From positions 124,001-188,000 of the forward strand of contig NZ_OY763919.1 in the NCBI RefSeq assembly GCF_963667735.1: DNA of 64,000 nt. Reading direction: 5' to 3'. The translations under genes were made by a program, and so were the position numbers. Under the pieces are notes generated by a model. That model was not told the DNA's origin, did no database searches, and saw only the letters and a list, made by a program, of their open reading frames with translations. The stretch is from an uncultured Methanoregula sp. (lineage in GTDB: Archaea > Halobacteriota > Methanomicrobia > Methanomicrobiales > Methanospirillaceae). Shown here piece by piece: positions 43,278-52,632 of this stretch; positions within the stretch are counted from its first letter, which is position 1, and the number at the start of each line of letters is the position of its first letter.

Positions 43278-43984
43278 GTCACACCCGATTCCATGTAGAA
43301 TCCCTGTTCGGGAATGATCGGCAGTTTGCGGCTGGAGTACAGGTCGATGCCCCGGTTCGGGCAGTCGGAAGGCGGTAGCGCTTCAAACGACGTGACCGCA
43401 ATGGCCGAGGAGATTATCTCCATTGTCGCACTCATGCCCACGTGAGATCCATAGAACAGCTTCATGCCGTGGCATTCGAAGACTGCCCTGGATACCTCGA
43501 CTGCACCGGCATAGCGGTTCCGTATCGCAAGGGTCATCACCCCCTCGCGATGCGGGTCGGTCGGTGGCGGCTCCTGGAAGATGTCGCTCTCGTAGTAGCG
43601 CGTGATGAGCCCGGTCACCGGCTTCCCATACAGGGAATACTTGGCAGCATTGAGGGAGAAGATATCGATGACCGAAGTATCGGTACCGGTCTGCAGGAAG
43701 ACCCCGATCTCCACCGGGAACTTGAGGCTCACGGTCCTGGCTTCCCCGGGCTGCATGACGATCCGGGGAAAGACGATCTCGAGATGATGGGCGATCTCCT
43801 CGGGCAGATTGACCGGCTCGACAGGGCTTATGATGATGACCGCATCGGGCTTTATTGCAAGGATCGTCTCGATCCGGCTCTCCCCGCACCGGCGCTCGTA
43901 CCGCGGCACCGGACCCGACCGGTCGATCGTAATGGCCAGATCCTTTTCCGCATAGGAGAGATCCCCGGCATGATATCCGAACAC
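43274..43984 (-). CDS. DUF432 family protein
   Basis: This 236-residue protein has conserved segments 'IKPDAVIIISPVEPVNLPEE' and 'KFPVEIGVFL' that I associate with DUF432, a family that often sits next to mscS in archaea. GTG 43984 ('MFGYHAGDLS') matches the expected start; the frame runs upstream to 44095 without family-like sequence. It is coupled to mscS by an ATGA overlap and probably modulates or assembles with the channel. Confidence 0.75.
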   Translation of the reverse strand: MFGYHAGDLSYAEKDLAITIDRSGPVPRYERRCGESRIETILAIKPDAVIIISPVEPVNLPEEIAHHLEIVFPRIVMQPGEARTVSLKFPVEIGVFLQTGTDTSVIDIFSLNAAKYSLYGKPVTGLITRYYESDIFQEPPPTDPHREGVMTLAIRNRYAGAVEVSRAVFECHGMKLFYGSHVGMSATMEIISSAIAVTSFEALPPSDCPNRGIDLYSSRKLPIIPEQGFYMESGVT

Positions 43985-44173
43985 AAAAAGGGGTGGGTCT
44001 CGCGGGCAATAAAGGTGACGAAACCTGCGGTCAGCGGGCCGGCCGGAGTGCCGGGGTTCGAACGGCATGCCGGAGCAGCCTTTTCTCTTTTGCACCGGAT
44101 AGGATGAATTTTGTAGTTGTATCGCAAATCAAGTAACCAGAAGCGAATATATCGCTGCCGTGTTGGTGAACTT

Positions 44174-44743
44174 ATGTTGGACACAAAGATGTCGTGCCTG
44201 CTCAGAGGCATCGTGGGGGTAATTTTTGGGTTTCTGGCACTTATTGTTCCTGAATTCATCCTTGGAGCGTTTTCCGGCCTTTTTTTAATACTGGTCGGAC
44301 TCGGTATAGCACTCTTCCTCTTCCTTGCCATAACCTCAAGAAACGATGAAGCGCTCCTCTGGTTCGGGCTTGCAGCAGCGCTGCTTATCATCGGGGTTCT
44401 CTCGTTTATCTTCTCAGGATTCGTTTCAATCCTCTTCATCCTGATAATAGCGGCGATTGCCATCTATAACGGTTTCACCGATATCACGCTCGCACTCACG
44501 CACCCGAGGACAAAATTCATCCTGATCCCGGCAATGATCGCTACCGGCATCGTCTTTCTCGGCATCCTCTTCTACTACTTCCCGGATTTTGAGAAACACC
44601 TGTACCTCTCGATTGTTGCAACGTTTGCCCTGGCCTTTGGTCTCTTCTCGATCATCCTTGGCTATTACAAGTCCGAGAGTCCTGCCGAGTCAACAACCCA
44701 GAGTGCAGCCTGCTCGTTTGGCAGCGAGAACATAAAAAAATAA
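44174..44743 (+). CDS. HdeD-like (DUF308) membrane protein
   Basis: This 189-residue protein has about six hydrophobic helices with the DUF308 layout ('RGIVGVIFGFLALIVPEFIL', 'LLIIGVLSFIFSGFVSILFIL') and a short polar tail. GGTGA lies 4 bases before ATG 44174. It resembles the HdeD-like protein at 35947 in length and helix order and may be a paralogue. It stands apart from the acid-resistance cluster. Confidence 0.75.
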   Translation: MLDTKMSCLLRGIVGVIFGFLALIVPEFILGAFSGLFLILVGLGIALFLFLAITSRNDEALLWFGLAAALLIIGVLSFIFSGFVSILFILIIAAIAIYNGFTDITLALTHPRTKFILIPAMIATGIVFLGILFYYFPDFEKHLYLSIVATFALAFGLFSIILGYYKSESPAESTTQSAACSFGSENIKK

Positions 44744-44795
44744 ATCCTCTTCCTTTCTGGCCCGCATTTTTTAAATTATCCGGTAGAGCAAAACT

Positions 44796-45941
44796 ATGAC
44801 GTTCGATGTAGTGGTTGTCGGTGCAGGACCTGCGGGAAGTGCGGCGGCAGGGGAGTGCGCCCGGCTCGGGCTCTCGGTCCTCTGCATCGAAGAGCACGGT
44901 ACAATCGGCCAGCCGGTCCAGTGCGCCGGCCTTCTCTCGAATGCCGCGTTTGCCGAGTGCCGGGTCTCGGAGAGGCCGGTCCTCAACCGGGTGACCGGGG
45001 CACGGCTCGAATCGCCCGGGGGCAGAAGCATCCTTATCGATGCCAGGAAGACCATGGCCTGCGTGGTGGACCGGTGCGCCCTTGACTACGAGATGGCGCA
45101 GCAGGCCGCTGACCAGGGTGCGGAGTTCCGGCTCAGGACCGGCGTATACGGGATCCAGGGTGATACCCTCCTGACCCGGGGAGCAAGCGGCCATGAGGAG
45201 ATCCCGTTCAGGATCCTGATCGCAGCGGACGGCGCACGGAGCAGTATCGCGCGACTCCTCAGGATGGAACGGGCACGAATATTCCTTGCCGGGATCCAGG
45301 CCGACATTCCCTGTGCATCGGATCCCCGGTACGTGGGACTCTACCCGGATGCGGCTCCGGACTTCTTTGGCTGGGCTATTCCGGTAACACCGGCCGTAAC
45401 CCGCATCGGCCTCTGCACCGGATCCCATGTGCCGGAGAGGTTTTTGCAGTTCAGGAGAAAATTCGGAGAGAACTGCCTGCACCTTGTCACCGGCACGCTC
45501 CCCATGGGCGTAATGCCCAGAACCTACGGTCACCGCACCCTCTTTGTCGGCGATGCAGCCGGGTTCCCGAAACCAACGTCGGGCGGAGGGATTTACACGG
45601 GCGTCAGGTCCGCCCGCCATGCTGCGGCAGTTGCAGCCGAGGCCTGCACAAAGGGCGCGTTCGATGACGGGGTCCTTGCCGGGTACGAGCGGCGCTGGCA
45701 GGCCGATTTCGGGAACGAACTCGAACTGGGTTTCCGGCTCCTGGGCATGCGCCAGCACATGACCCGCGAGGATCTCGAGGCGATCATTGCAGCGCTCGAT
45801 GATCCTGAAATCATCCGGACCATCGAAGAGTACGGGGACATGGACCGGCCGGGAACGGTAGTAAAAAAACTGCTCTTCAGGCCGGGAATGCTCCGGCTCC
45901 TCGGCCCCCTGCTTGCAACAGGACTCCGGTCGTTCCTGTAA
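44796..45941 (+). CDS. Geranylgeranyl reductase family flavoprotein
   Basis: This 381-residue protein begins with a Rossmann FAD motif 'VVVVGAGPAGSAAAGECARLG' and has 'CAGLLS', the 'VDRCALDYEMA' substrate-domain segment and the FAD-binding 'TLFVGDAAGFPKPTSGGGIYTG'. Such enzymes saturate isoprenoid chains of archaeal lipids or quinones. It is monocistronic, ends 18 bp before the convergent sensor kinase gene, and has a GC-rich coding sequence. Which prenyl substrate it uses is unknown. Confidence 0.9.
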   Translation: MTFDVVVVGAGPAGSAAAGECARLGLSVLCIEEHGTIGQPVQCAGLLSNAAFAECRVSERPVLNRVTGARLESPGGRSILIDARKTMACVVDRCALDYEMAQQAADQGAEFRLRTGVYGIQGDTLLTRGASGHEEIPFRILIAADGARSSIARLLRMERARIFLAGIQADIPCASDPRYVGLYPDAAPDFFGWAIPVTPAVTRIGLCTGSHVPERFLQFRRKFGENCLHLVTGTLPMGVMPRTYGHRTLFVGDAAGFPKPTSGGGIYTGVRSARHAAAVAAEACTKGAFDDGVLAGYERRWQADFGNELELGFRLLGMRQHMTREDLEAIIAALDDPEIIRTIEEYGDMDRPGTVVKKLLFRPGMLRLLGPLLATGLRSFL

Positions 45942-45958
45942 GAATGCCGGATCCCGGT

Positions 45959-48211
45959 TTACGGGGTTTCCTTGAGCAGGATATGGCAGCAGTCGCTTTT
46001 ATTGCCTGAGGGGGATCGGAACGCTCCGTGGGGAACCGTCAGTTCGAACCGGGCGCCTTTCTGGTATTCGCCGGTCTCCTTTATGGTGATCCCCGTGATG
46101 GAGAGGATCTCTTTGACAAGGAACAGCCCAAGGCCGGTATTCTTGCCAAAACCTTTTGAGAAGATCTTCTCCTTGTCAAATGGAGGGACTCCCGTTCCAT
46201 CGTCCTCGATGATGACCGTTGCCGACTCTTTGCCGGCCCGGGCGGATACCCGGATCGTGCTGACCCGGTTCCCGTGCTTGAGGGAGTTCTCCACAAGATT
46301 GTAAAAAGCCCGTTCCAGCAGCGGATCGGCAAAGATCTCGATCCCGCCCACATCGGACTGGACGCAAATCTTCTTGATGTCCACGTGGGTGCAGGCATGG
46401 AAGAAGGCATCGTGGACGTTCTGCCAGGACGGGGCGGTTGCACCCAGGTTCTGGTACACCCGGGTAAACTCGATGTTCTCGCTGATGGTCCGGACCGTGT
46501 CGTTGATCTTCCGGAGATACATGGAGTATTCCGGCTCTTCCGGCCGGTCCCGCACGAGATCGAGATAGCCCCCGATGACCGTCAGCTTGTTCCGGATATC
46601 GTGCCGTGTTATCTCCGAGAGCAGGTTGAGTTTCCGGTTCGAGAACTGGAGGGCTTCCTGCGTCATCTGGATCTCGGAGATATTGTGGGCAATGCCCATG
46701 ATGCACCGGCGTTCCCCATGGTAAATGGCTGTTGCGTTAATGATGACCGGAACCTGCCGGCCGTCCCGGTCGAGAATGGGCAGCATCTGGGAGCCGGAGC
46801 CTTCCCGGATCAGCCGTGCGAGATAATCCAGCGATTCGGATCGGAATTCAGGTGGATGCAGCTCGTTGAAATGCAGGGTGCGGATCTCTTCGAGAGTTTT
46901 GCCTACAAGCTCCTGGGCTTTCCGGTTCGCTTCGAGCAGCATACCCGTCTCTGCATCGGCAATGAAGATGGCGTCGTTGGCATGATCCATGAGCCCCCGG
47001 TTCTTCTCGTTCTCGATCCGGAGCTCGTCCTCGACCCGTTTGCGGTCCGTTATGTCGATGGCCGTAAACGTGATGCCCTGCGAGATATCCCCCGGGATCA
47101 GGGGAGCTGAGCTGAGCAGGATATCGAGGATAGTTCCGTCCTTGCGTTTCCACCGGGTCTCGATCTTGGCAAGGCCCCGCTCCAGGATCTGCCGGTCCCG
47201 CTCCCTCTGGACAAAGTCAAATTCCTCATCATCAGGATAGATCATCCGGGATTTCTGTCCCGTCAGTTCCTCGGGGGTATACCCGAGTATGTCGCAGAAG
47301 TACTGGTTGATCTCGCGGAATTCCTTGTTGACGGAGACGCCGATCCCGCCGGGAGCCGCGGCAAAGATGCTCTTGAGTTCCGCCTGGCGCTCCTCCAGGG
47401 ATATCTCGTTCTTCTTGCTCTCCGTTATGTCGCGCACCGATTCGATTGCGCCGGCAATGTCCCCGTTCTTGTCATACAACAGGGAAGCTTTTACCTGGAA
47501 GACACCGGGTTTTCCCCGGGGGCAGGGTGCATCGGTCTCGGCAACAAGTACGCCTCCCTCCTTCTCGAGGATCGTATAGCCGAGGTCTTTGAGGGTTTCG
47601 GACGATTCCAGGATGAGATCGATCAGAATAGGGCGGCGGGTCGGGAAAAATGCAAGCGCATATTCATAATTCCCTTTCCCGATCATGGAGGAGGCAGGAA
47701 TTCCGCTCATCACTTCGAATGCCTTGTTCCATGCGATAACAACTCCTTCCGTGTTGATCGCAAACGTGGCATCCGGCAGAAAATTGATGATATCGGAAAG
47801 GCGCTGTTCGGAATTCCTGAGGGCTTCGACTGCCCGCCTTCGTTCAAGGGCTATCAGGAGCTTGTGCCGGAGTTCGGCAAACTGGGCTTTGGGATCCCCG
47901 CCTTTCTGGAGATAAAAATCTGCACCATTGTTGATGGCCTCGATAACAACCTCTTCCCGGCCCCTCCCGGTGAACAGGATGAACGGGATTTGAGCAAAAC
48001 TGGTCCGGACCTGCTTGAGGAACTCGATCCCGTCCATGACCGGCATCTGGTAATCGGATATGATGGCGTCGAATACATGACTGTTGAGAAGTGCAAGGCC
48101 TTCCGCAGCTGAAGAAGCCGTCTGGACGAAAAAATCCCCTCCCCTCTCAAGGAAGATCTTGCCGAGCTGCAGAAGCTCCGGCTCGTCATCCACATAGAGG
48201 AGAGTTATCAT
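45959..48211 (-). CDS. Hybrid sensor: receiver-PAS-PAS-PAS-histidine kinase
   Basis: This 750-residue protein has a receiver domain (Asp53 in 'IISDYQMP', 'LQKGGDP'), PAS domains near residues 135-255, 270-395 and 400-520, and a kinase core. The core has 'ITRHDIRNKLTVIGGYL', N-box 'NLVENSLKHGN', G1 'IEDDGTGVP' and G2 'GKNTGLGLFL'. It lacks membrane helices. It closely resembles the 915-residue hybrid at 11361, without the GAF-like part, so the two probably arose by duplication. Confidence 0.9.
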   Translation of the reverse strand: MITLLYVDDEPELLQLGKIFLERGGDFFVQTASSAAEGLALLNSHVFDAIISDYQMPVMDGIEFLKQVRTSFAQIPFILFTGRGREEVVIEAINNGADFYLQKGGDPKAQFAELRHKLLIALERRRAVEALRNSEQRLSDIINFLPDATFAINTEGVVIAWNKAFEVMSGIPASSMIGKGNYEYALAFFPTRRPILIDLILESSETLKDLGYTILEKEGGVLVAETDAPCPRGKPGVFQVKASLLYDKNGDIAGAIESVRDITESKKNEISLEERQAELKSIFAAAPGGIGVSVNKEFREINQYFCDILGYTPEELTGQKSRMIYPDDEEFDFVQRERDRQILERGLAKIETRWKRKDGTILDILLSSAPLIPGDISQGITFTAIDITDRKRVEDELRIENEKNRGLMDHANDAIFIADAETGMLLEANRKAQELVGKTLEEIRTLHFNELHPPEFRSESLDYLARLIREGSGSQMLPILDRDGRQVPVIINATAIYHGERRCIMGIAHNISEIQMTQEALQFSNRKLNLLSEITRHDIRNKLTVIGGYLDLVRDRPEEPEYSMYLRKINDTVRTISENIEFTRVYQNLGATAPSWQNVHDAFFHACTHVDIKKICVQSDVGGIEIFADPLLERAFYNLVENSLKHGNRVSTIRVSARAGKESATVIIEDDGTGVPPFDKEKIFSKGFGKNTGLGLFLVKEILSITGITIKETGEYQKGARFELTVPHGAFRSPSGNKSDCCHILLKETP

Positions 48212-48377
48212 TCATGTATGGTCTTATGTGACAATGGAAATAATTTTTTTTATGCGTGATTTTTATATAACTTATTATTTATCCCGCGCACCTATAGTCA
48301 GGGAGCGGCAATGGCTTTTTTCGCCATGCATAAAAAAATGATCCCCGCCAGGGAGAACAGACATTTTTATAAAGCGC

Positions 48378-48515
48378 ATGGAGAACCCATTCGGAGTGAG
48401 ACCGAAAAAGAACCTGGCGAACAGATACAGGGACACTCCTGCCCGCCAGCATGTGCCCGGGACGATCCCCCACCGGAGCTGGTGGCAGAAGGATAGACCA
48501 AAAAAGGGATCCTGA
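48378..48515 (+). CDS. Possible small basic protein
   Basis: A 45-residue frame from ATG 48378 to TGA 48515 encodes a Lys/Arg/Pro-rich peptide ('ENPFGVRPKKNLANRYRDTP', 'RSWWQKDRPKKGS'). A TATA-like 'TTTTTATAA' lies just upstream, close enough for a nearly leaderless transcript. A hairpin ATGGC/GCCAT lies at 48311-48327. The region 48212-48542 is otherwise free of supported genes. It may be a real small nucleic-acid-binding-like protein. Confidence 0.4.
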   Translation: MENPFGVRPKKNLANRYRDTPARQHVPGTIPHRSWWQKDRPKKGS

Positions 48516-48542
48516 TAATTTCGGCCCCACACCGGCATAATT

Positions 48543-49217
48543 TTATTCTTTCTTTTCCAAAGGAGCCGCAGGGCAGGCCCGCATCGAGCGGATTATACCG
48601 ATGATGATCGAGGCTACCGCGATGAACGAGATCCCGATGATGGCATAGATGATGTAACTGAAGTTCTCCTTGACTATCGGCATCTGGCCAAAGAAGAAAC
48701 CTGCAAGGGTGAAGGCCGATATCCAGAGGATGCCGCCGATGACGTTGTAAGAGAGGAACCAGCGGTACGGCATCTTGCCGACACCGGCAAGGAAGGGGGC
48801 AAATGTCCTGATGAACGGGATGAACCGGGCGATAACAATGGTGAACCCCCCGTATTTTTCAAAATACTCGTGGGTCTTCTCAAGATGGTCCTTTTTTACA
48901 AAACTGCACTGCATGTCAAAGAGTTTCATCCCGACTTTGTTCCCTATCCAGTAATTTACCGAATCGCCCAGAACGGCTGCAAGGATCAGGGTCCCTATCA
49001 GGATCTCAGGATTGAGATACCCGGCACCTGCCAGCGCGCCGGCGACAAAGAGGAGCGAGTCTCCCGGCAGGTACGGCATGACAACGAGACCAGTCTCGCA
49101 GAAGATGATCACAAAGAGGATGAGGTAGGTCCAGAAACCGTACGTCTCGATGATCCCCGGCAGGTACTTGTCGAAGTGGAGGACGAGATCGATGAAAGTC
49201 GAGAACAGCAGATCCAT
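48543..49217 (-). CDS. DedA family membrane protein
   Basis: This 224-residue protein has the DedA/SNARE-associated layout: 'FCETGLVVMPYLPGDSLLFVAGALA', 'GDSVNYWIGNKVG' and 'IVIARFIPFIRTFAPFLAGVGKM', with about five to six helices. DedA proteins are lipid scramblases or flippases that help maintain envelope integrity and proton-motive force. It is monocistronic. Confidence 0.92.
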   Translation of the reverse strand: MDLLFSTFIDLVLHFDKYLPGIIETYGFWTYLILFVIIFCETGLVVMPYLPGDSLLFVAGALAGAGYLNPEILIGTLILAAVLGDSVNYWIGNKVGMKLFDMQCSFVKKDHLEKTHEYFEKYGGFTIVIARFIPFIRTFAPFLAGVGKMPYRWFLSYNVIGGILWISAFTLAGFFFGQMPIVKENFSYIIYAIIGISFIAVASIIIGIIRSMRACPAAPLEKKE

Positions 49218-49341
49218 TTCCGGTTATCTGTGCGTTTGTCTGGCATAAATGAATGCCTTTCCGGGCAGGGTGTTGCACGGGTGCAGAAAAAAGTGCGGGC
49301 TTGTACCGGATATCACCCGGGAACAGGCCTGGAATTAAAAA

Positions 49342-51927
49342 TTATTCGGTTTGCCCGGTTTTTCCTGCAGAATACCGGTGATACGCCAGCCTCAGGACAA
49401 ACCCGACGACAAGGATCGATGCGGAAGCAAGGATGATCCGGATCCACTGTTCAGGGGAGAGCGGTACCGTCCCGAAGATCGCTCCGCCGAACTGGACGAT
49501 CGCTATCTGGATGAGAACGATCGCCCCCATCACCGCAAAGAAGGTCGGGTTGCCGCGGAAGAAGGCAGGCATCTTCCCGTCAAGGGCGCGGCAGTTGATC
49601 CCGTTCCAGACCGCGGCGATGATGAAGGCCGAGAAGAAGACCGTACTCACTTCCGCGGGAGTCTGGCCGCCAAGGAATCCGGTCCCGAGCTGGAGGATAC
49701 CGGCCAGGATCAGGAACGTTGCCGTCACGATGATCGAGAGCCACATGAACGGCGTGACGATCTTCGCGTCCTGCGGCACGGGCCGGTGGTTCATAAGCCC
49801 GCCGTGGGGTGCTTCCGAGCAGAGGGCAAAGGCGGCAAGGGTGTCCATGATGATGTTGATCCAGAGGATCTGGATGATGGAGAACGGCTCGGGAAACCCA
49901 AGAAGCGGGGCGATGAAGACAAGGATGCAGGCACAGAAGTTGATCGTGAGCTGGAAGAGGATGAACCGCTGGATGTTCTCGTACAGCGATCGTCCCCACC
50001 AGACAGCGCTTGTGATCGACGCAAACGAATCATCAAGAAGAATGATATCGCTTGCCTCCCTTGCAACTTCCGTTCCCGCGATGCCCATCGCAAGGCCGAC
50101 ATCGGCATGTTTGAGGGCGGGGGCATCGTTCGTCCCGTCACCGGTCACGGCAACAACCGCACCGGTCTTCTGGAGGGCCTCGACAAGCAGGAGCTTGTCC
50201 ATGGGCTCAGCCCGGGCCATCACATCGAGGTTCCGGGCTGCTTCGACCTGCTCCTCTTTGGAAAGGGCCCGGAAGGCTCCCCCGGTCATGACCGTCCCAT
50301 CCGTTAAGATCCCGGCCTCGCGGGCAATGGCCCGGGCAGTCTCGGGATTATCGCCGGTTACCATCCGCACGCGGATGCCGGCACTGCGACAGGTTGCAAC
50401 CGACTCGGCGATATGATCCCGGAGGGGATCGCGGATACCAACGAATCCGTCCCAGGTCAGATTCTGCTCGCTCTCGTCGCCGTCCGTGATCTCCCGGTGG
50501 GCGAACGCGAGCGTCCGCATGGCCCGCGAAGCAAGGGCACTCACACCGGAGAGATCGGGTTTTTCCGTGCAGAGCGAAGCGATGATCTCGGGGGCGCCCT
50601 TGACAAGCAAAAACGATCTGCCTTCGAGCCGGATGACCGTGGACATCCGTTTCCGGTTGCCATCGAAAAGATACTGCTTGGTCACGTGGTTCTCGGCCCG
50701 GATCTGCATATAATCGAGCGACTCGGCCCGGAGCCAGCGGAGCAGGGCACCTTCTGTTGAGTTCCCGATCACGATGACTTTTCCGTCGCGCTCATCCAGA
50801 TGCGCAGTCCCGTTCACTGCAGAATTGAGCGTGATCCATGCGATCGGGGTCTCCGGCAGATCCGAAGGATTCGCCGGTTTGCCGGCAGAGGATTCCACAA
50901 CCTCCATCTGGTTCTTTGTCAGCGTGCCGGTCTTGTCCGTGCAGATGGTGGTTGCCGACCCGATAGTCTCGCAGGCAATGAGCCTCCTGACAAGACAGTT
51001 GGCCCGGGTCATCTTGCGCATGGCAAGCGAGAGCGAGAGCGCAACGCTCATCGGGAGGCCTTCGGGTACGGCGGCGACAACGATCACGACCGCGAGCATG
51101 AAGTACTGGAGGACATTGTTGGCCGAATCGAGGTTGAGCCCGGTCACGTCCCCGACCAGAACGCCCCGGATGAAGAGCGTGACGCAGATGAGGACGGCCA
51201 TGGCGTACCCGAACTTGCTTATCACGCCGGCAAGAGACGTGAGTTTCTGTTCAAGGGGCGTCTCGGTGGCATGGTCGATCCCAAGCGATGCAGCAATCAC
51301 GCCCATCTGGGCGGAGTCGCCGACTGCTGCAGCAATCATATGCCCTTTTCCGGCGGTGATGAACGCACCCTTGAGAACCTTGTCCCGCACCTCTTTTTTC
51401 ACCGGCTCCGTCTCTCCCGTAAAGGCGGATTCATCGGAACAGAGGTCGTCGGATAAGAGAACCCAGCCATCCGCCGGGATTGCGTCACCGGCCTCGAGAA
51501 GGATCAGGTCGCCGACAACGATCTCCCGCGAGGGAACCGAGGCTGCATGACCATTGCGGATCACCTTGACCGCAACATCGTCCCGGTGCGCGTTGAGGAC
51601 ATCGAACTCCCGGCTGCTCCGGTACTCGTTGAAGAACGCAATGCCGGTTGCAAGAAGAACAGCGACAATGATCCCGATGGTGTCGAGGAACCCGCTTCCC
51701 TTGATCACCGATACGATCAGGGAGACGGCAACAGCAAAGAGCAGGATCCTTATGATCGGGTCGTTGAATTTTTCCAAGTACTGTTTCCAGAGCGGCTCGC
51801 GTACCGGGGGGGTCATGGCATTGGCGCCATAACTTGCGCGGAGGCGCGGCGCATCCTGTGCGGTTATACCGGAGGTACCCGTGAGGGTAGCAAGTTCATC
51901 AAGAGGAATGAGGGCGGGTTCTTTCAT
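49342..51927 (-). CDS. P-type cation-transporting ATPase (PMR1/SERCA-like)
   Basis: This 861-residue pump has a P2-type build: an N-terminal cation-ATPase segment, 'TGETEPVKKEV' actuator motif (about residue 170), phosphorylation site 'CTDKTGTLTKNQM' (Asp near residue 327), 'VKGAPEI', 'MVTGDNPETA' and 'TGDGTNDAPALKHADVGLAMG', and about ten helices. It probably exports Ca2+ or another cation. The frame is open 730 bases further upstream on the minus strand, which is not coding. ATG 51927 starts the conserved N-terminus. Confidence 0.9.
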   Translation of the reverse strand: MKEPALIPLDELATLTGTSGITAQDAPRLRASYGANAMTPPVREPLWKQYLEKFNDPIIRILLFAVAVSLIVSVIKGSGFLDTIGIIVAVLLATGIAFFNEYRSSREFDVLNAHRDDVAVKVIRNGHAASVPSREIVVGDLILLEAGDAIPADGWVLLSDDLCSDESAFTGETEPVKKEVRDKVLKGAFITAGKGHMIAAAVGDSAQMGVIAASLGIDHATETPLEQKLTSLAGVISKFGYAMAVLICVTLFIRGVLVGDVTGLNLDSANNVLQYFMLAVVIVVAAVPEGLPMSVALSLSLAMRKMTRANCLVRRLIACETIGSATTICTDKTGTLTKNQMEVVESSAGKPANPSDLPETPIAWITLNSAVNGTAHLDERDGKVIVIGNSTEGALLRWLRAESLDYMQIRAENHVTKQYLFDGNRKRMSTVIRLEGRSFLLVKGAPEIIASLCTEKPDLSGVSALASRAMRTLAFAHREITDGDESEQNLTWDGFVGIRDPLRDHIAESVATCRSAGIRVRMVTGDNPETARAIAREAGILTDGTVMTGGAFRALSKEEQVEAARNLDVMARAEPMDKLLLVEALQKTGAVVAVTGDGTNDAPALKHADVGLAMGIAGTEVAREASDIILLDDSFASITSAVWWGRSLYENIQRFILFQLTINFCACILVFIAPLLGFPEPFSIIQILWINIIMDTLAAFALCSEAPHGGLMNHRPVPQDAKIVTPFMWLSIIVTATFLILAGILQLGTGFLGGQTPAEVSTVFFSAFIIAAVWNGINCRALDGKMPAFFRGNPTFFAVMGAIVLIQIAIVQFGGAIFGTVPLSPEQWIRIILASASILVVGFVLRLAYHRYSAGKTGQTE

Positions 51928-52091
51928 ACAGGTTCCACGCGGGACAATTGGGTGAACAGAATGGGTGTTTGGAGATAATAGCAGTTCGTCAGATCCGCGT
52001 GCGTCCCGGGCTGCCCGGTACGAGAGGGTTCGCGGCATAAAGGTCTGCCGTCTTTGGGCAATACCGGATCCTGCAGGGCTTGCTGCGAAAA

Positions 52092-52108
52092 TTTGGGATG
52101 ATACCAAA
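52092..52108 (+). promoter_or_regulatory. Inverted repeat TTTGG-N7-CCAAA before the DtxR-like gene
   Basis: A perfect 5-base inverted repeat with a 7-base spacer lies 32 bases upstream of ATG 52141, where a repressor would block transcription start. It may be the autoregulatory operator of the downstream regulator; this is inference. Confidence 0.35.
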
Positions 52109-52140
52109 CATTCATGAGCAGCGCCGGATAACTTCCATGC

Positions 52141-52572
52141 ATGGAAATCCGCAACGGCCTTGAACTCTCTCCAAGGAAATCCGCGTACATCCGGTACATC
52201 CACGAGAAAGGGGGACCGGTCCGGACAAGCGAGATCGCATCGCGCTTCAGCGTCGATCCCTCGACGGTTACAAAAACGATCGGCGAACTGGTCGAGAGCG
52301 GCCTCCTCACCCACACTCCCTATTACGGGGTCCGGCTCTCTGATGACGGACGGTCGTACGCCGGGTTTCTCGTTAAAAGGCACCGGATCCTCTCGCTCGT
52401 CTTCACCCATTACGGCCTCTCGGACGAGCAGGCTTGCGAAGAAGTTTCGCGGTTCGAGAGTCTCGTCTCCAAGGATGCCATCGACCGGATGTGCCATGCC
52501 ATGGGACATCCCCGGCAGAGCGTCTGCGGCGAGATCACGCACGATCACGGGTGCCTGGATCATGTCAGGTGA
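52141..52572 (+). CDS. DtxR/MntR-like metal-dependent transcriptional regulator
   Basis: This 143-residue protein has a winged HTH ('PVRTSEIASRFSVDPSTVTKTIGELVESGLL') and a dimerisation domain with 'CEEVSRFESLVSKDAIDRMCHAMGHP', the Glu/Cys/His metal-site pattern of the DtxR family. His and Cys residues near the C-terminus ('THDHGCLDH') could bind metal. It directly precedes an ECF nickel/cobalt transporter operon and likely represses it when metal is abundant. The specific metal is inferred. Confidence 0.85.
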   Translation: MEIRNGLELSPRKSAYIRYIHEKGGPVRTSEIASRFSVDPSTVTKTIGELVESGLLTHTPYYGVRLSDDGRSYAGFLVKRHRILSLVFTHYGLSDEQACEEVSRFESLVSKDAIDRMCHAMGHPRQSVCGEITHDHGCLDHVR

Positions 52573-52632
52573 TCCGCTGCGGGTGCGGGCCGTACCGGTA
52601 AGAACATACCAGAAAAAACGAGGCTGTCTCCC

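Noticed and set aside
44652..45758. 368-residue minus-strand frame
   Set aside because: It is antisense to the geranylgeranyl reductase, which has a full FAD-binding pattern.
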